Part shown: piece by piece, positions 18,479 to 27,475 of the stretch
Numbering within the stretch: the first letter of the stretch is position 1
Layout: each line of letters opens with the position of its first letter
DNA from: a bacterium
Lineage (GTDB): Bacteria > Zixibacteria > MSB-5A5 > WJJR01
Assembly (NCBI GenBank): GCA_021813505.1
Contig: JAKAKI010000057.1
Span: 1-64,000 of the forward strand
DNA length: 64,000 nucleotides
Direction of reading: 5' to 3'
The notes under the pieces: generated by a model
What the model was told of the DNA's origin: nothing
The model's input: the letters and a program-made list of their open reading frames with translations, nothing else
Databases searched by the model: none
Translations under genes and position numbers: made by a program

Positions 18479-20161
18479 CTACTTCACACCCCTCGGATTG
18501 AACATGTCGGTGAGTTCCACGTTGTCCTCGGCGGAAAAGATGCGGTAACGCTGAGGGGCAAGGAGTTGGTCCGACTCCAGGTAGATGTCGCGCTTGATCA
18601 TCTTACGGATGCGTTTCAGGCGCTCATCCTTGTTGTGCGACAAGTGCTCGGCAATATTGGGGTGAACGATCAGGCGGAACTTGCGCACGTCGGAGGCCAG
18701 ACGCGCGCGGATGAACCAGCGCTCGATCTTGGCCGCCACGGTCTCCGATGACAGAACGCGTCCGGTGCCTTCACATGTGGGGCAGGGATCCGAGAGTTTG
18801 AGCAAGAGTGCCGGACGAATGCGCTGCCGGGTCATTTCGATCAAGCCGTACTCGGAGATCGGGGCGATGGAATTCTTGGCACGGTCGCGCGCGAACGCCA
18901 TCTGGAATTCCTCGTAGACACGGCGGCGATTCGAGTGATGCATCATGTCGATGAAATCGATCACAATCAGGCCGCCGATATCGCGCAGCCGCACCTGGCG
19001 GGCCACCTCTTGTGCCGCCTCGAGATTGGCGCGCAGGATCGTGTCTTCCTGCGAGGTCTTGCCGACAAACCGTCCGGTGTTCACGTCAATGGTAACCATC
19101 GCTTCGGTCTGATCGATCACGAGGAAGCAGCCGCGTTTGAACCAGACTTTGCGCTCCAGCATCTTCTCGATTTCGGCTTCAATGCCGAACAGGTCGAAGA
19201 TCGGCACTTCGCCCTTGTAGAATTCGACGCGGTCTTTCAGTTCCGGCGCGACGTCCTTGCAGAATGATACGATTTCCTTGTAGAGCTTTTTGTCATCGAC
19301 CGTCAGGCGCTGGACTTCTTCGGTGAAGATGTCGCGCAGCATGGAGCCGGTCATGTCCAGTTCCCGGTGAAGGCAATACGGCGCGTCTTTCTTTTCGGCG
19401 TCCTTCTTGATCTGCTTCCATTTCTTGACCAGATCTTTGATATCATTCTTGAAATCGGATGCTTCGCACCCTTCGGCCTCGGTGCGCGCAATCAATCCGC
19501 AACCTTCGGGCAGAAGCGGCTGCAGCACCTCGCGCAGACGCCGTTTCTCGGGCCAACTGGTGATGCGTTTGGAGACACGCACGCGGTTTTCGTCGGGAAC
19601 CAGAACCACCAGACGTCCGGGGATCGAGACCTTGGTCGTCAGGCGCGCGCCCTTGGTGCCCAGGGGTTCCTTGATGACCTGGACCAAGACAATCTGATCC
19701 TTCTTGATCACATCCTGGATATTGGCGCGGTACTCCTTGCGCACCAGTTCGGGCTTGGATTCGGTCTCCTCGACTTCTTCGCTCTCGTCTTCGTCCTCAT
19801 CGGCGCGGCCGATGTCGGAGACATGCAGGAATGCGGTCCGGGCTTCGCCGATTTCGACAAAGGCCGCCTGCATTCCGGGGAAGACCGAGCTGATGACGCC
19901 CTTGTAGATGTTGCCCGCCAGCTTGATTTCTTCGGGCCGCTCGTACCACATCTCGACCAGCTTGTCCTCTTCCATGATCGCAATGCGCGTTTCTTCTTCG
20001 CCGGCGTTGATGACGATGTCTTTCTTGATCGGCGGCAACGGCCCCGGCGGCGGCTCCCAATGCGGCCGGCGCGGTTTGTGCGGACGGCCTTTGTCACCGG
20101 CGCGTTCGCGGCCGGCTGATGAACGTTTGTGTGATGGCTTGACCATGGTTGATGGTTCCAT
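18479..20161 (-). CDS. rng: Ribonuclease G/E family protein
   Basis: 560 residues. After a basic, proline-rich N-terminal extension (1-48) the order is the S1 domain (KLVEMWYERPEE, GNIYKGVISSVFPGMQAAFV), with an acidic insertion around 125-140, the RNase H-like/DNase I-like catalytic region with IDVNTG and IDFIDM (the two Mg-binding aspartates), and the Zn-link CPTCEGTGRV. The length matches RNase G rather than E, as there is no long C-terminal scaffold. It acts in rRNA maturation and mRNA decay. ATG 20161 and ATG 20146 are both possible starts. Confidence 0.92.
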   Translation of the reverse strand: MEPSTMVKPSHKRSSAGRERAGDKGRPHKPRRPHWEPPPGPLPPIKKDIVINAGEEETRIAIMEEDKLVEMWYERPEEIKLAGNIYKGVISSVFPGMQAAFVEIGEARTAFLHVSDIGRADEDEDESEEVEETESKPELVRKEYRANIQDVIKKDQIVLVQVIKEPLGTKGARLTTKVSIPGRLVVLVPDENRVRVSKRITSWPEKRRLREVLQPLLPEGCGLIARTEAEGCEASDFKNDIKDLVKKWKQIKKDAEKKDAPYCLHRELDMTGSMLRDIFTEEVQRLTVDDKKLYKEIVSFCKDVAPELKDRVEFYKGEVPIFDLFGIEAEIEKMLERKVWFKRGCFLVIDQTEAMVTIDVNTGRFVGKTSQEDTILRANLEAAQEVARQVRLRDIGGLIVIDFIDMMHHSNRRRVYEEFQMAFARDRAKNSIAPISEYGLIEMTRQRIRPALLLKLSDPCPTCEGTGRVLSSETVAAKIERWFIRARLASDVRKFRLIVHPNIAEHLSHNKDERLKRIRKMIKRDIYLESDQLLAPQRYRIFSAEDNVELTDMFNPRGVK

Positions 20162-20218
20162 TCTAGGTTGCGAAAAACTCTGCTTCGATGCTGTTCGTGG
20201 TGACGAGGCGTGTCTCTC

Positions 20219-20426
20219 CGCGCGGCTACGCCCTCACCCCAACCCTCTCCCAGAGGGAGAGGGAGTCTGCCTCCCGTGAAATCCTAACTCTCATCTCTTA
20301 TCCAACTTCTTTTCTCCCCTCTCCCTCTGGGAGAGGGAGTCTGCCTCCCGTGAAATCCTAACTCTCATCTCCTATCCAACTTCTCTTCTCCCCTCTCCCT
20401 CTGGGAGAGGGGTCGGGGGTGAGGGC
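20219..20426. repeat. Left copy of direct repeat flanking DUF559 (family H), with 74-bp internal duplication
   Basis: CGCGCGGCTAC then an element bounded by inverted ends GCCCTCACCCC (20230-20240) and GGGGTGAGGGC (20416-20426). Inside, a 74-bp unit is tandemly repeated (20257-20330, 20331-20404) with two mismatches. The right copy at 20839-20972 has one unit, so this copy is exactly 74 bp longer. It fills the gap between rng and the DUF559 gene. Confidence 0.9.
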
Positions 20427-20462
20427 GATCCCGCGCGACCGTCACCCCCCCGTACCCAACGA

Positions 20463-20825
20463 TCAGATTCCTACCGTCCCAGTGACTCTTACAATCTCCT
20501 CGAGCACTCCTTCCAGCTTGTTCACGACGTCGGAGTTGCAGAAACGCAGTACGCGAATTCCCTGCGCCTCAAGCCATTCGGTACGTTCGCGGTCCTCACG
20601 CTCACGGGTGTCGTGCACCGCGCCATCGATTTCCACCGCAAGCCGGCATTCATGGCAGTAGAAATCCAGTATATATCGCCCCAAGGGTTCCTGCCTGCGG
20701 AACTTCAAGCCAGCCAGACGGCGGTCACGAAGATGTTTCCAGAGCGATTCCTCGGCAGGTGTGAGTTGCTTGCGAAGTTCTCTGGCGCGAACTCTGATGG
20801 CGCCTGAAGTGCGAGTATTCGGCAT
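20463..20825 (-). CDS. DUF559 (Vsr-like) endonuclease-fold protein
   Basis: 120 residues from ATG 20825 (MPNTRTSGAIRV; an in-frame TTG lies two codons earlier). Typical DUF559 sequence: LTPAEESLWKHLRDRRL, KFRRQEPLG, ILDFYCHE, LAVEIDGAVHD and GIRVLRFCNSDV. The Asp of LDFYC and the Glu of VEIDG are the likely metal-binding residues of the PD-(D/E)xK/Vsr nuclease fold. The biochemical role of the family is not established; mismatch or homing-type endonuclease activity is a hypothesis. The gene sits between two direct copies of a palindromic element. Confidence 0.9.
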   Translation of the reverse strand: MPNTRTSGAIRVRARELRKQLTPAEESLWKHLRDRRLAGLKFRRQEPLGRYILDFYCHECRLAVEIDGAVHDTREREDRERTEWLEAQGIRVLRFCNSDVVNKLEGVLEEIVRVTGTVGI

Positions 20826-20838
20826 AGACAACTCTTCC

Positions 20839-20972
20839 CGCGCGGCTACGCCCTCACCCCTGCCCTCTCCCTGAGGGAGAGGGAGTCTGCCTCCAGTGAC
20901 ATCCTAACTCTCATCTCTTATCCAACTTCTTTTCTCCCCTCTCCCTCTGGGAGAGGGGTCGGGGGTGAGGGC
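20839..20972. repeat. Right copy of direct repeat flanking DUF559 (family H)
   Basis: CGCGCGGCTAC (20839-20849), then GCCCTCACCCC (20850-20860) to GGGGTGAGGGC (20962-20972). Same orientation and near-identical to the left copy, but with a single 74-bp unit. It ends 4 bases before the fmt stop codon. Confidence 0.9.
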
Positions 20973-20975
20973 TTT

Positions 20976-21938
20976 TCACCCGCGCAAAAGCTCCATATTC
21001 ACGGTCTCGAATCTCTCCCCCTTCGTCACTCGGTACCCTCTGACAAACTCCGCCCCAGTTTGCGGTGCCTTCCCCTCGGGCTGGATCAGTTTCACTTCGA
21101 GGCCACAGTCACCGCCGGCTATAACGAGTCGTGATTTCGGATTGGCTTCGATCACTTCCCCGGCGGCGGTGGGCTCTGTCAACGATCCCGCGTTGGACAC
21201 AGCGAGAATCTTGACCAACTTCTGCCGAAACAGCGCCACGGCTCCGGGAGCGGGCGCGAGTCCTCGAACACGATTGACCGACGTGGCTCCTGGTTCCTCG
21301 AAGTGGAGAATCCGGTCTGCCGGTGTGATCTTCGGAGCGGTCGAGGCACGGGAGTTGTCTTGTGTCTGCGGACGAACGTCACCCAGGGATAGGCGCCGCA
21401 GAGTTTCCATGACAACATCTGCACCGAGGACCGATAATCGTTCGGCCAGTGCGCCGGCGTTCTCGTCGGGGCCGATTGACGTCTGCTCTTGCATCAGAAT
21501 ACCGCCAGTATCGACCGTCTTCTGGAGAAGGAAGGTCGTCACGCCAGTTGAGGTCTCGCCCGCCATGATCGCGCGTTGGATCGGCGCCGCGCCCCGATAG
21601 GCCGGCAGAAGCGAAGCGTGCAGATTGAACGCGTAGTCCACCAATGTAAACACCGTCTCCGGCAAAATCCGGTACGCCACGACAACAAACACGTCGGCCG
21701 CCATGTCGCGCAATTGCGCGGCAAAGGCTGGATCGCTCAACCTGGCCGGCTTCCAAACCGGTTGAAAACTCTGTGCCGCCGCCCATTCGGCAATGGGAGT
21801 CGGCGCAATCTTTCGTCCCCGTCCCTGCGGTTTGTCTGGCCCTGTAACGATACCGCAGAGTTCAAACTGCGGGTGCGCCTGGATCGCCTTCAGTGCGGGC
21901 AGTCCGAATGCACCCGTTCCAAAAAAGACCAGCTTCAC
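20976..21938 (-). CDS. fmt: Methionyl-tRNA formyltransferase
   Basis: 320 residues from GTG 21938 (KLVFFGTGAFGLPALKAI), the usual Rossmann start of Fmt. FNLHASLLPAYRGAAPIQRAI carries the catalytic His and folate-binding region, and TGGILMQEQ follows; the C-terminal OB domain ends the protein. It formylates initiator Met-tRNA using 10-formyl-THF. The start overlaps the def stop by 4 bases (GTGA), so the two are translationally coupled, as in many bacteria where deformylase and formyltransferase are paired. Confidence 0.95.
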   Translation of the reverse strand: MKLVFFGTGAFGLPALKAIQAHPQFELCGIVTGPDKPQGRGRKIAPTPIAEWAAAQSFQPVWKPARLSDPAFAAQLRDMAADVFVVVAYRILPETVFTLVDYAFNLHASLLPAYRGAAPIQRAIMAGETSTGVTTFLLQKTVDTGGILMQEQTSIGPDENAGALAERLSVLGADVVMETLRRLSLGDVRPQTQDNSRASTAPKITPADRILHFEEPGATSVNRVRGLAPAPGAVALFRQKLVKILAVSNAGSLTEPTAAGEVIEANPKSRLVIAGGDCGLEVKLIQPEGKAPQTGAEFVRGYRVTKGERFETVNMELLRG

Positions 21939-22489
21939 GGCGGCCCGTCATGGCCGGGCGCCATGGGAAACACGCCTTGCTCCGGCCCGCGTTTCGCCGC
22001 GACCGATTGCATCTTGCCCACAACTTTGGCGCGCGCATCGGGATCCATCCGGTCGATGAACAACCGTCCCTGGAGATGCTCGATCTCGTGCAGATAGGCG
22101 CGGGCGATAAAACCGTCGGCCTCCCGTTCCACCGGCTTGCCGCTTAGGTCATAGGCACGGATTGCCACGCGGTTCGGGCGGGTAATCCGGACGAAAATCC
22201 CCGGAAACGACAAGCATCCCTCTTCATCGGCAACCTCGCCGTCTTGCTCGGCGATTTCAGGATTCACGAGAACCTCGCGCCGGCCGCGCCGTTGCACCTG
22301 GGAACCATCGATCGAGAACACATTCCAATTCGAGCCGATCTGAACCGCGGCCAACCCGACAGCGCCCGCCTTTTCCTGCGTGGCAATCAGATCATCGGCC
22401 AACTGCTTGAGCGCGCCATCAAATGCCGTTACACGCACTGTCGGTTTGCGCAACACCGGATCACCGTATAGGCGGATGGGGTGGATCAT
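21935..22489 (-). CDS. def: Peptide deformylase
   Basis: 184 residues. Motif I is GLAAVQIG, motif II is EEGCLSFPG with the metal-binding Cys, and motif III is HEIEHLQGRLFIDR with the two metal His and the catalytic Glu. It removes the formyl group from nascent proteins with Fe(II) or a similar metal. First gene of the def-fmt pair; the 134-bp region upstream carries a family A palindrome. Confidence 0.96.
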   Translation of the reverse strand: MIHPIRLYGDPVLRKPTVRVTAFDGALKQLADDLIATQEKAGAVGLAAVQIGSNWNVFSIDGSQVQRRGRREVLVNPEIAEQDGEVADEEGCLSFPGIFVRITRPNRVAIRAYDLSGKPVEREADGFIARAYLHEIEHLQGRLFIDRMDPDARAKVVGKMQSVAAKRGPEQGVFPMAPGHDGPP

Positions 22490-22536
22490 ACTTGTGGCAG
22501 GAGCTTCCTGCTGTCACTTACTGGACTGCAATTTGC

Positions 22537-22610
22537 GAGGGAGGGTATGGCTCCTGCCGAGCCTCTCCCCGCGCGGCAAGAAGGCTCGGCAGGAGCCTCG
22601 CCCTCCCTCG
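22537..22610. repeat. Palindromic repeat, family A
   Basis: Left arm GGGTATGGCTCCTGCCGAGC and right arm GGCTCGGCAGGAGCCTCGCC, separated by a loop of about 20 bases containing CCCGCGCGGC. It lies in the gap between yajC and def. Confidence 0.9.
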
Positions 22611-22623
22611 GACTTCTGTTCGC

Positions 22624-22956
22624 CTATTCCTTCTCCATCTTCCCCGCGATCGCCGACTTCAGCATCTCGATTTTCGTCTCGCTTTTGGGGTCATCACCGA
22701 CACGGAGAACCACACGTGATTCGGTGATCCCAACAATCGTCCCCAGAATCCCGGAACTGGTGACGACCTTGTCCCCCTTGTTGAGCTGGCTGAGCATTGT
22801 CTGCAGTTCCTTCTGACGCTTTCTCTGGGGGCGGATCAAGAGAAACCAGACCACCACGATCATCAGGACGAACGGCAGAAAAGTCAGGATGGGATTGGCA
22901 CTGCCGCCTCCAGCACCTCCCGGGGGCGGGGCCATTGCCGGCCACAAATTCAACAC
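22624..22956 (-). CDS. yajC: Preprotein translocase subunit YajC
   Basis: 110 residues. A short Gly/Pro-rich N-terminus, one membrane helix (residues 23-41, ILTFLPFVLMIVVVWFLLI) then RPQRKRQKE and NKGDKVVTSSGILGTIVGI, the invariant YajC core. An AAGGAGG site lies just before GTG 22956; TTG 22953 is equally possible. It works with SecDF in membrane insertion. Directly downstream of tgt, the conserved tgt-yajC order. Confidence 0.95.
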   Translation of the reverse strand: MLNLWPAMAPPPGGAGGGSANPILTFLPFVLMIVVVWFLLIRPQRKRQKELQTMLSQLNKGDKVVTSSGILGTIVGITESRVVLRVGDDPKSETKIEMLKSAIAGKMEKE

Positions 22957-22965
22957 ACTTCCTCC

Positions 22966-24156
<1,191 letters not shown>

Positions 24157-24244
24157 CTAGTCAGAAACCATCGGGCAATCAATCCAATGGAGTTCGGCTG
24201 GAGAGATTGCCAACCAAGCGCCCCGGTTCCTTCGCCCCTGCTGC

Positions 24245-24997
24245 TCAGAATTCGATTCCGACCATGGCGCGTGCTTTGACATCCGCCGACGCGCTATTGA
24301 GCCCAATACCGGCGCCGATGTCGAAAAACCAGCGATCCATCGAGATCGAGACGGTCGGTCCAAGATAATGTGCCTTTGCGTCCTCGCCGGCCAGATCGCC
24401 AAACGCTTCAGCCGCCAGACTGATGATCGGGTGAAGCTGAACCGATACACCCGCAGAGTAAGCAGTCTCGAATTCGACACCCGGCGCAAACACAACTTCC
24501 TCGGTGAGATTCAAGGCCGCATTGACTCGCTTGAAGCCTCGCTCCAGAACGAGCTTCGCTTCGAACTCGTGAGGCTCGGTAAACCGGCTGGACCGGCGGT
24601 ATTCGAGGTAGATGAGGGGATCGACGGGCCACCGGCCGGCCTCGCCGAATCGGATTCTGGATCGTATCTGAAACGCGTCGTAATGGAAGCTTCCATCCGC
24701 CGGCTGGCTGAAGATCTGGTAGTACGCGAAATCCCAGTGACGGGTCAGACCAACCTCCAATTCGATTCGTTGTTCCCAGGATGTCGTTCCCGGGTCCTGC
24801 GCGTCGAGTGTGGTCGACGTCAGAGTATGCTCCATCTCCATTTCACTGGGGAAAGTGGTTCCGTAACCGTACGACCATACATACAGCCGGCGGTCCGCCG
24901 AGGCGATCTGCGGACGGAGGCAGGCAAGGGCGATCGTGGCTAAACACAAAACGAGTGTGGCATAACGCCGGTTGCGGGGGTGATGCAGACAATTCAC
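24245..24997 (-). CDS. Outer-membrane beta-barrel protein under a DtxR-type operator
   Basis: 250 residues from GTG 24997, with AGAGGAG 5 bases upstream; the open frame continues to a TTG at 25051. A signal peptide (residues 10-33, ending QIASA) precedes a barrel-like mature part with repeated W/Y-rich strands (WDFAYYQIFSQPADGSF, PLIYLEYRRSSRF, VEFETAYSAGVSVQLHP) and a terminal Phe (VGIEF), the usual outer-membrane end. The family is not recognised. A 16-bp dyad at 25075-25090, matching the one before the neighbouring dtxR-like gene, suggests metal-responsive expression. Confidence 0.7.
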   Translation of the reverse strand: MNCLHHPRNRRYATLVLCLATIALACLRPQIASADRRLYVWSYGYGTTFPSEMEMEHTLTSTTLDAQDPGTTSWEQRIELEVGLTRHWDFAYYQIFSQPADGSFHYDAFQIRSRIRFGEAGRWPVDPLIYLEYRRSSRFTEPHEFEAKLVLERGFKRVNAALNLTEEVVFAPGVEFETAYSAGVSVQLHPIISLAAEAFGDLAGEDAKAHYLGPTVSISMDRWFFDIGAGIGLNSASADVKARAMVGIEF

Positions 24998-25074
24998 ACG
25001 GACTCCTCTCAGCCACCCCAAAAGTGGCTTGTTGTCCCGGCGCTGACACAAACGCCGTGGCGATGCAATTGTTT

Positions 25075-25090
25075 GTTAGGTCTCCCTAAC
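25075..25090. promoter_or_regulatory. Candidate DtxR-family operator upstream of the barrel gene
   Basis: GTTAGGTCTCCCTAAC, a near-perfect dyad with the TTAGG / CCTAA half-sites typical of DtxR/IdeR/MntR operators. It lies 78 bases before the chosen start of the barrel gene and just after the end of the regulator gene. Confidence 0.65.
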
Positions 25091-25108
25091 TTCTCTCCCA
25101 AAAAAACA

Positions 25109-25567
25109 CTACCGGACGCGCGGACGCACTCCGATGCTGCCGCGGCGTTTCTGGATTCCGACCGGCTTCTGCTCCGGGACGGCCCGCCCACGGGTGGCAC
25201 ATTCCACATAGGCGGTCAGCCGCTTCAAGGTCACCGGGCCGACAACGTGTTCGATTTCGCAGGCATCATGCTCCGCCGTCCGTTGGTCCACATGCAGGAC
25301 ATCCACGAAAAACTGGCGGAGGACTTCAAAACGGTGCAGAATCTCCGCGGCCTTGCGTCTTCCCCGCGCCGACAACCGCACTTCACCATAGGCGGGATGG
25401 ACGACCAGCCCCTCGGTCCGCAGCCAGCGCAGAGCCTCCGATACACTCGGCCTGGTGACATGCAGCGATTTGGCGATTTCGCTCACCCGCACCCCGCCAT
25501 CACCGGCCGGCTCCAGACTCAGAATCGTCTTGAGGTACATCTCCATGTTCGGCGACAGGTGTTTCAA
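25109..25567 (-). CDS. DtxR-family metal-dependent repressor
   Basis: 152 residues from TTG 25567, with GGGAG 6 bases upstream; the frame extends to 25609, but that part contains the putative operator. The N-terminal winged helix is EMYLKTILSLE, RVSEIAKSLHVTRPSVSEAL and EGLVVHPAYGEVRLSARGR. In the dimerisation domain EHDACEIEHVV keeps Cys, Glu and His at the positions of DtxR ligands Cys102, Glu105 and His106, and Met of EMYL aligns with Met10. This set favours iron over manganese. There is no SH3-like third domain, and the last 20 residues are basic. Confidence 0.85.
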   Translation of the reverse strand: MKHLSPNMEMYLKTILSLEPAGDGGVRVSEIAKSLHVTRPSVSEALRWLRTEGLVVHPAYGEVRLSARGRRKAAEILHRFEVLRQFFVDVLHVDQRTAEHDACEIEHVVGPVTLKRLTAYVECATRGRAVPEQKPVGIQKRRGSIGVRPRVR

Positions 25568-25591
25568 TCCATACTCCCACGGCACCACAAA

Positions 25592-25607
25592 GTTAGGTGC
25601 GCCGAAC
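25592..25607. promoter_or_regulatory. Candidate autoregulatory DtxR-family operator
   Basis: GTTAGGTGCGCCGAAC, the same 16-bp dyad geometry as 25075-25090 (one degenerate half), 25 bases before the chosen TTG start of the regulator. Confidence 0.5.
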
Positions 25608-25672
25608 AATTACACCATCAAGGGACTGATGTCAAGCAAGAAGAATTGGAAATGCCCGCAGGGGCGTGACGC

Positions 25673-25693
25673 CAAGGGGCTGAAAGCCCCTTG
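25673..25693. repeat. Palindromic repeat, family B (single copy)
   Basis: CAAGGGGCTGAAAGCCCCTTG followed by TCCGCAA. The same module recurs three times in tandem at 51392-51792. Confidence 0.85.
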
Positions 25694-25834
25694 TCCGCAA
25701 TGGGAGCGGTTCGGGACGGCACAGCTTGATTCGCTGGAGGCATAGGAGAGTCAAAGGAGCCGCTCGAGCGCCGAAAACGCAGTGGAAGCGAGCCATCCGT
25801 GGTGGACACTGAGAAAACACGGAACCGGCGAGGC

Positions 25835-25926
25835 ATGGGAGGGCGAGGCTCCTGCCGAGCCAGGTTTCCGCGCACGAGGCCGCTGTCGCGCGGAACCAAG
25901 GCTCGGCAGGAGCCTCGCCCTCCCAT
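25835..25926. repeat. Palindromic repeat, family A (full copy)
   Basis: Arms ATGGGAGGGCGAGGCTCCTG and CAGGAGCCTCGCCCTCCCAT pair perfectly; the inner loop is CCAGGTTTCCGCGCACG with GCGCGGAACCAAGG. Sits in the 390-bp gap between the DtxR-like and the 26000-26515 genes, with other repeats and no gene. Confidence 0.92.
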
Positions 25927-25964
25927 CTCGCAGTAACAAGCAGCCCTAAATTCCGAGCACAACG

Positions 25965-25987
25965 CACGGGCAGGATGCCCGTGCTAC
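25965..25987. repeat. Palindromic repeat, family D
   Basis: GCACGGGCAGGATGCCCGTGCTAC. The inverted version GTAGCATGGGCATCCTGCCC occurs at 26681. Confidence 0.8.
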
Positions 25988-25999
25988 CAACTCGGCGTC

Positions 26000-26515
26000 T
26001 TACCGGCGGCGGCTGCGCCGTTGGATGACCAGGACGAGATACCAGCCGATGAGCATCAGAAGCGGGAGATCGGGTAGGTGCAATTGCGCACTTTCGCAGA
26101 CTTCGATCTCGCCTTTGGACTTGAGAAAGAAGCCGGAAAGCCGGAAGCGCGCTACTGGGAAACCGCTGCTATTGGTAAACGTCCACGTCGGGAGCCAGAA
26201 TCCACTGCGCCTCCAAAAGTAGTGATCACCCCGTTGGGTATCGAGCCGGGCTCTTCCGAACCAGCCGAAGTGGAAGGTCGCCGGGTCGCCCGCTTCCCCT
26301 TCCCGGCTGATGCTGCCCTGGCGCCAAAAGAGGCCGAATCGCTTGATCAGCCATCGCCCTTCGGAAGTCTGCACCGACACGAGCGATCCAAACGCGGTTT
26401 CCCACTGAATCCGGGCGACAGTCTCTTCGGCCGCCTGCAATTCAAACTCGCGCCGAAACGCCTTGGGCTGAACCCAAGTCAGCGGCACTGATCCCAAGTG
26501 ATTCAAGCTTTTCAT
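26000..26515 (-). CDS. Conserved hypothetical protein with C-terminal membrane helix
   Basis: 171 residues. Mostly beta-strand with many Trp and Phe (FGLFWRQGSI, FHFGWFGRARL, FWLPTWTFTNSSG), then a hydrophobic tail (LPLLMLIGWYLVLVI, 149-163) ended by basic QRRSRRR, giving a tail-anchored topology. The strand pattern recalls tubby-like/LURP-one barrels, but I see no defining motif, so no function is offered. No clear Shine-Dalgarno sequence precedes ATG 26515. Confidence 0.6.
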   Translation of the reverse strand: MKSLNHLGSVPLTWVQPKAFRREFELQAAEETVARIQWETAFGSLVSVQTSEGRWLIKRFGLFWRQGSISREGEAGDPATFHFGWFGRARLDTQRGDHYFWRRSGFWLPTWTFTNSSGFPVARFRLSGFFLKSKGEIEVCESAQLHLPDLPLLMLIGWYLVLVIQRRSRRR

Positions 26516-26583
26516 GGACGGAAATCAATGGTAGGATTGGAAGGAATTCAAGAAGCGTCAGAACCCGAGGAATCGGAGTTGGA

Positions 26584-26653
26584 GGGAGGGCGAGGCTCCT
26601 GCCGAGCCTCTTGTCCGCGCGGAAACATGGCTCGGCAGGAGCCTCGCCCTCCC
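26584..26653. repeat. Palindromic repeat, family A
   Basis: AGGGAGGGCGAGGCTCCTGC ... GCAGGAGCCTCGCCCTCCCG, with the loop containing TTGTCCGCGCGGAAACA. Confidence 0.92.
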
Positions 26654-26680
26654 GCTCGCGGCCAGCTTGCAAGAAACGGG

Positions 26681-26724
26681 GTAGCATGGGCATCCTGCCC
26701 ATGCGTGTGGGCGGAGCCCACCCT
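26681..26724. repeat. Palindromic repeats, families D and C
   Basis: GTAGCATGGGCATCCTGCCC (family D) is followed by GTGGGCGGAGCCCACCCTA (family C half-element, 26707-26725), which touches the stop codon of the T9SS-domain gene. Confidence 0.8.
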
Positions 26725-27334
26725 ACTTTAGCAGAATCATCTTGCGCGACTGAACGTGTTCTCCGGCCTGCAGGCGATAGAAGTAGACTCCAGAGGCAGC
26801 GGGCTGTCCGGAATCGTTCTGGCCATCCCAAGTCAGTGTGTGGATTCCATTCGATATCCGATCATTGACGAGCGTCGCGACCTTGCGTCCCAGGATGTCG
26901 AACACGTCCAATTTGACTTGAGCGGGACGAGGCAGATAGAATTGGATATTCGTGCGTGGGTTGAATGGATTCGGATAGTTCTGTTCCAATTCGAACGTCG
27001 AAGGCAGACGCTCAAGCCCATCATCTATCACCACTGTCGGTGTGGGCTTCATCAATGGGGACGTGGCAGCGCCATTGGCGGTGGTCACTCCGCTCGTTCC
27101 CCGAATCGAGGCAGCGATGGCGTTGTCCCAGGAGACATCGGCGTCATTATCGGCCATGGTGCCGTCCGCAGCGAGATGCTGGCCAAGTCCCGGCGGCAAA
27201 GTGTCCTTTGGCCGCAGCTGGCGACTGGAGATCTCGGCGGCGGTCACGAGACAGGAATGCTCCACCACACCGCTCCACATCAGAAGACCAATCAGCACAC
27301 CACGAAGAGGCCAAGTCAGTTTCCGGTGCGGCAC
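26723..27334 (-). CDS. Short exported protein with T9SS-type/FlgD-like C-terminal domain
   Basis: 203 residues from GTG 27334, with GAGGGA 7 bases upstream. A signal peptide (RGVLIGLLMWSGVVEHSCLVTAA) is followed by about 80 low-complexity residues and then the sorting domain: LEQNYPNPFNPRTNIQFYLP, VKLDVFDILGRKVATLV, HTLTWDGQNDSGQPAASG and YFYRLQAG, ending KMILLK. Such domains are either removed during type IX export or mediate anchoring. With almost no passenger it may be a remnant or a small surface factor. Confidence 0.85.
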   Translation of the reverse strand: MPHRKLTWPLRGVLIGLLMWSGVVEHSCLVTAAEISSRQLRPKDTLPPGLGQHLAADGTMADNDADVSWDNAIAASIRGTSGVTTANGAATSPLMKPTPTVVIDDGLERLPSTFELEQNYPNPFNPRTNIQFYLPRPAQVKLDVFDILGRKVATLVNDRISNGIHTLTWDGQNDSGQPAASGVYFYRLQAGEHVQSRKMILLK

Positions 27335-27408
27335 TTCGATTCCCTCTAGCAGCAATGGTTCGATTACGGTGCGGTAAACTTATACGGAACATCACCACGG
27401 CCCCTTGC

Positions 27409-27435
27409 AGGATGGCGCGGTGTACGCGCCATCCT
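27409..27435. repeat. Palindrome
   Basis: AGGATGGCGCGGTGTACGCGCCATCCT, a hairpin with a 10-bp stem between two small envelope genes. Confidence 0.7.
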
Positions 27436-27475
27436 ACGGTTCAAGCGTTCAATTGTCAAGGTCGGGCCGGCAGGA

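Noticed and set aside
19367-20119. 250-codon open frame on plus
   Set aside because: Antisense to rng; rich in Phe and Asp from the complement of Lys/Glu/Ile codons.
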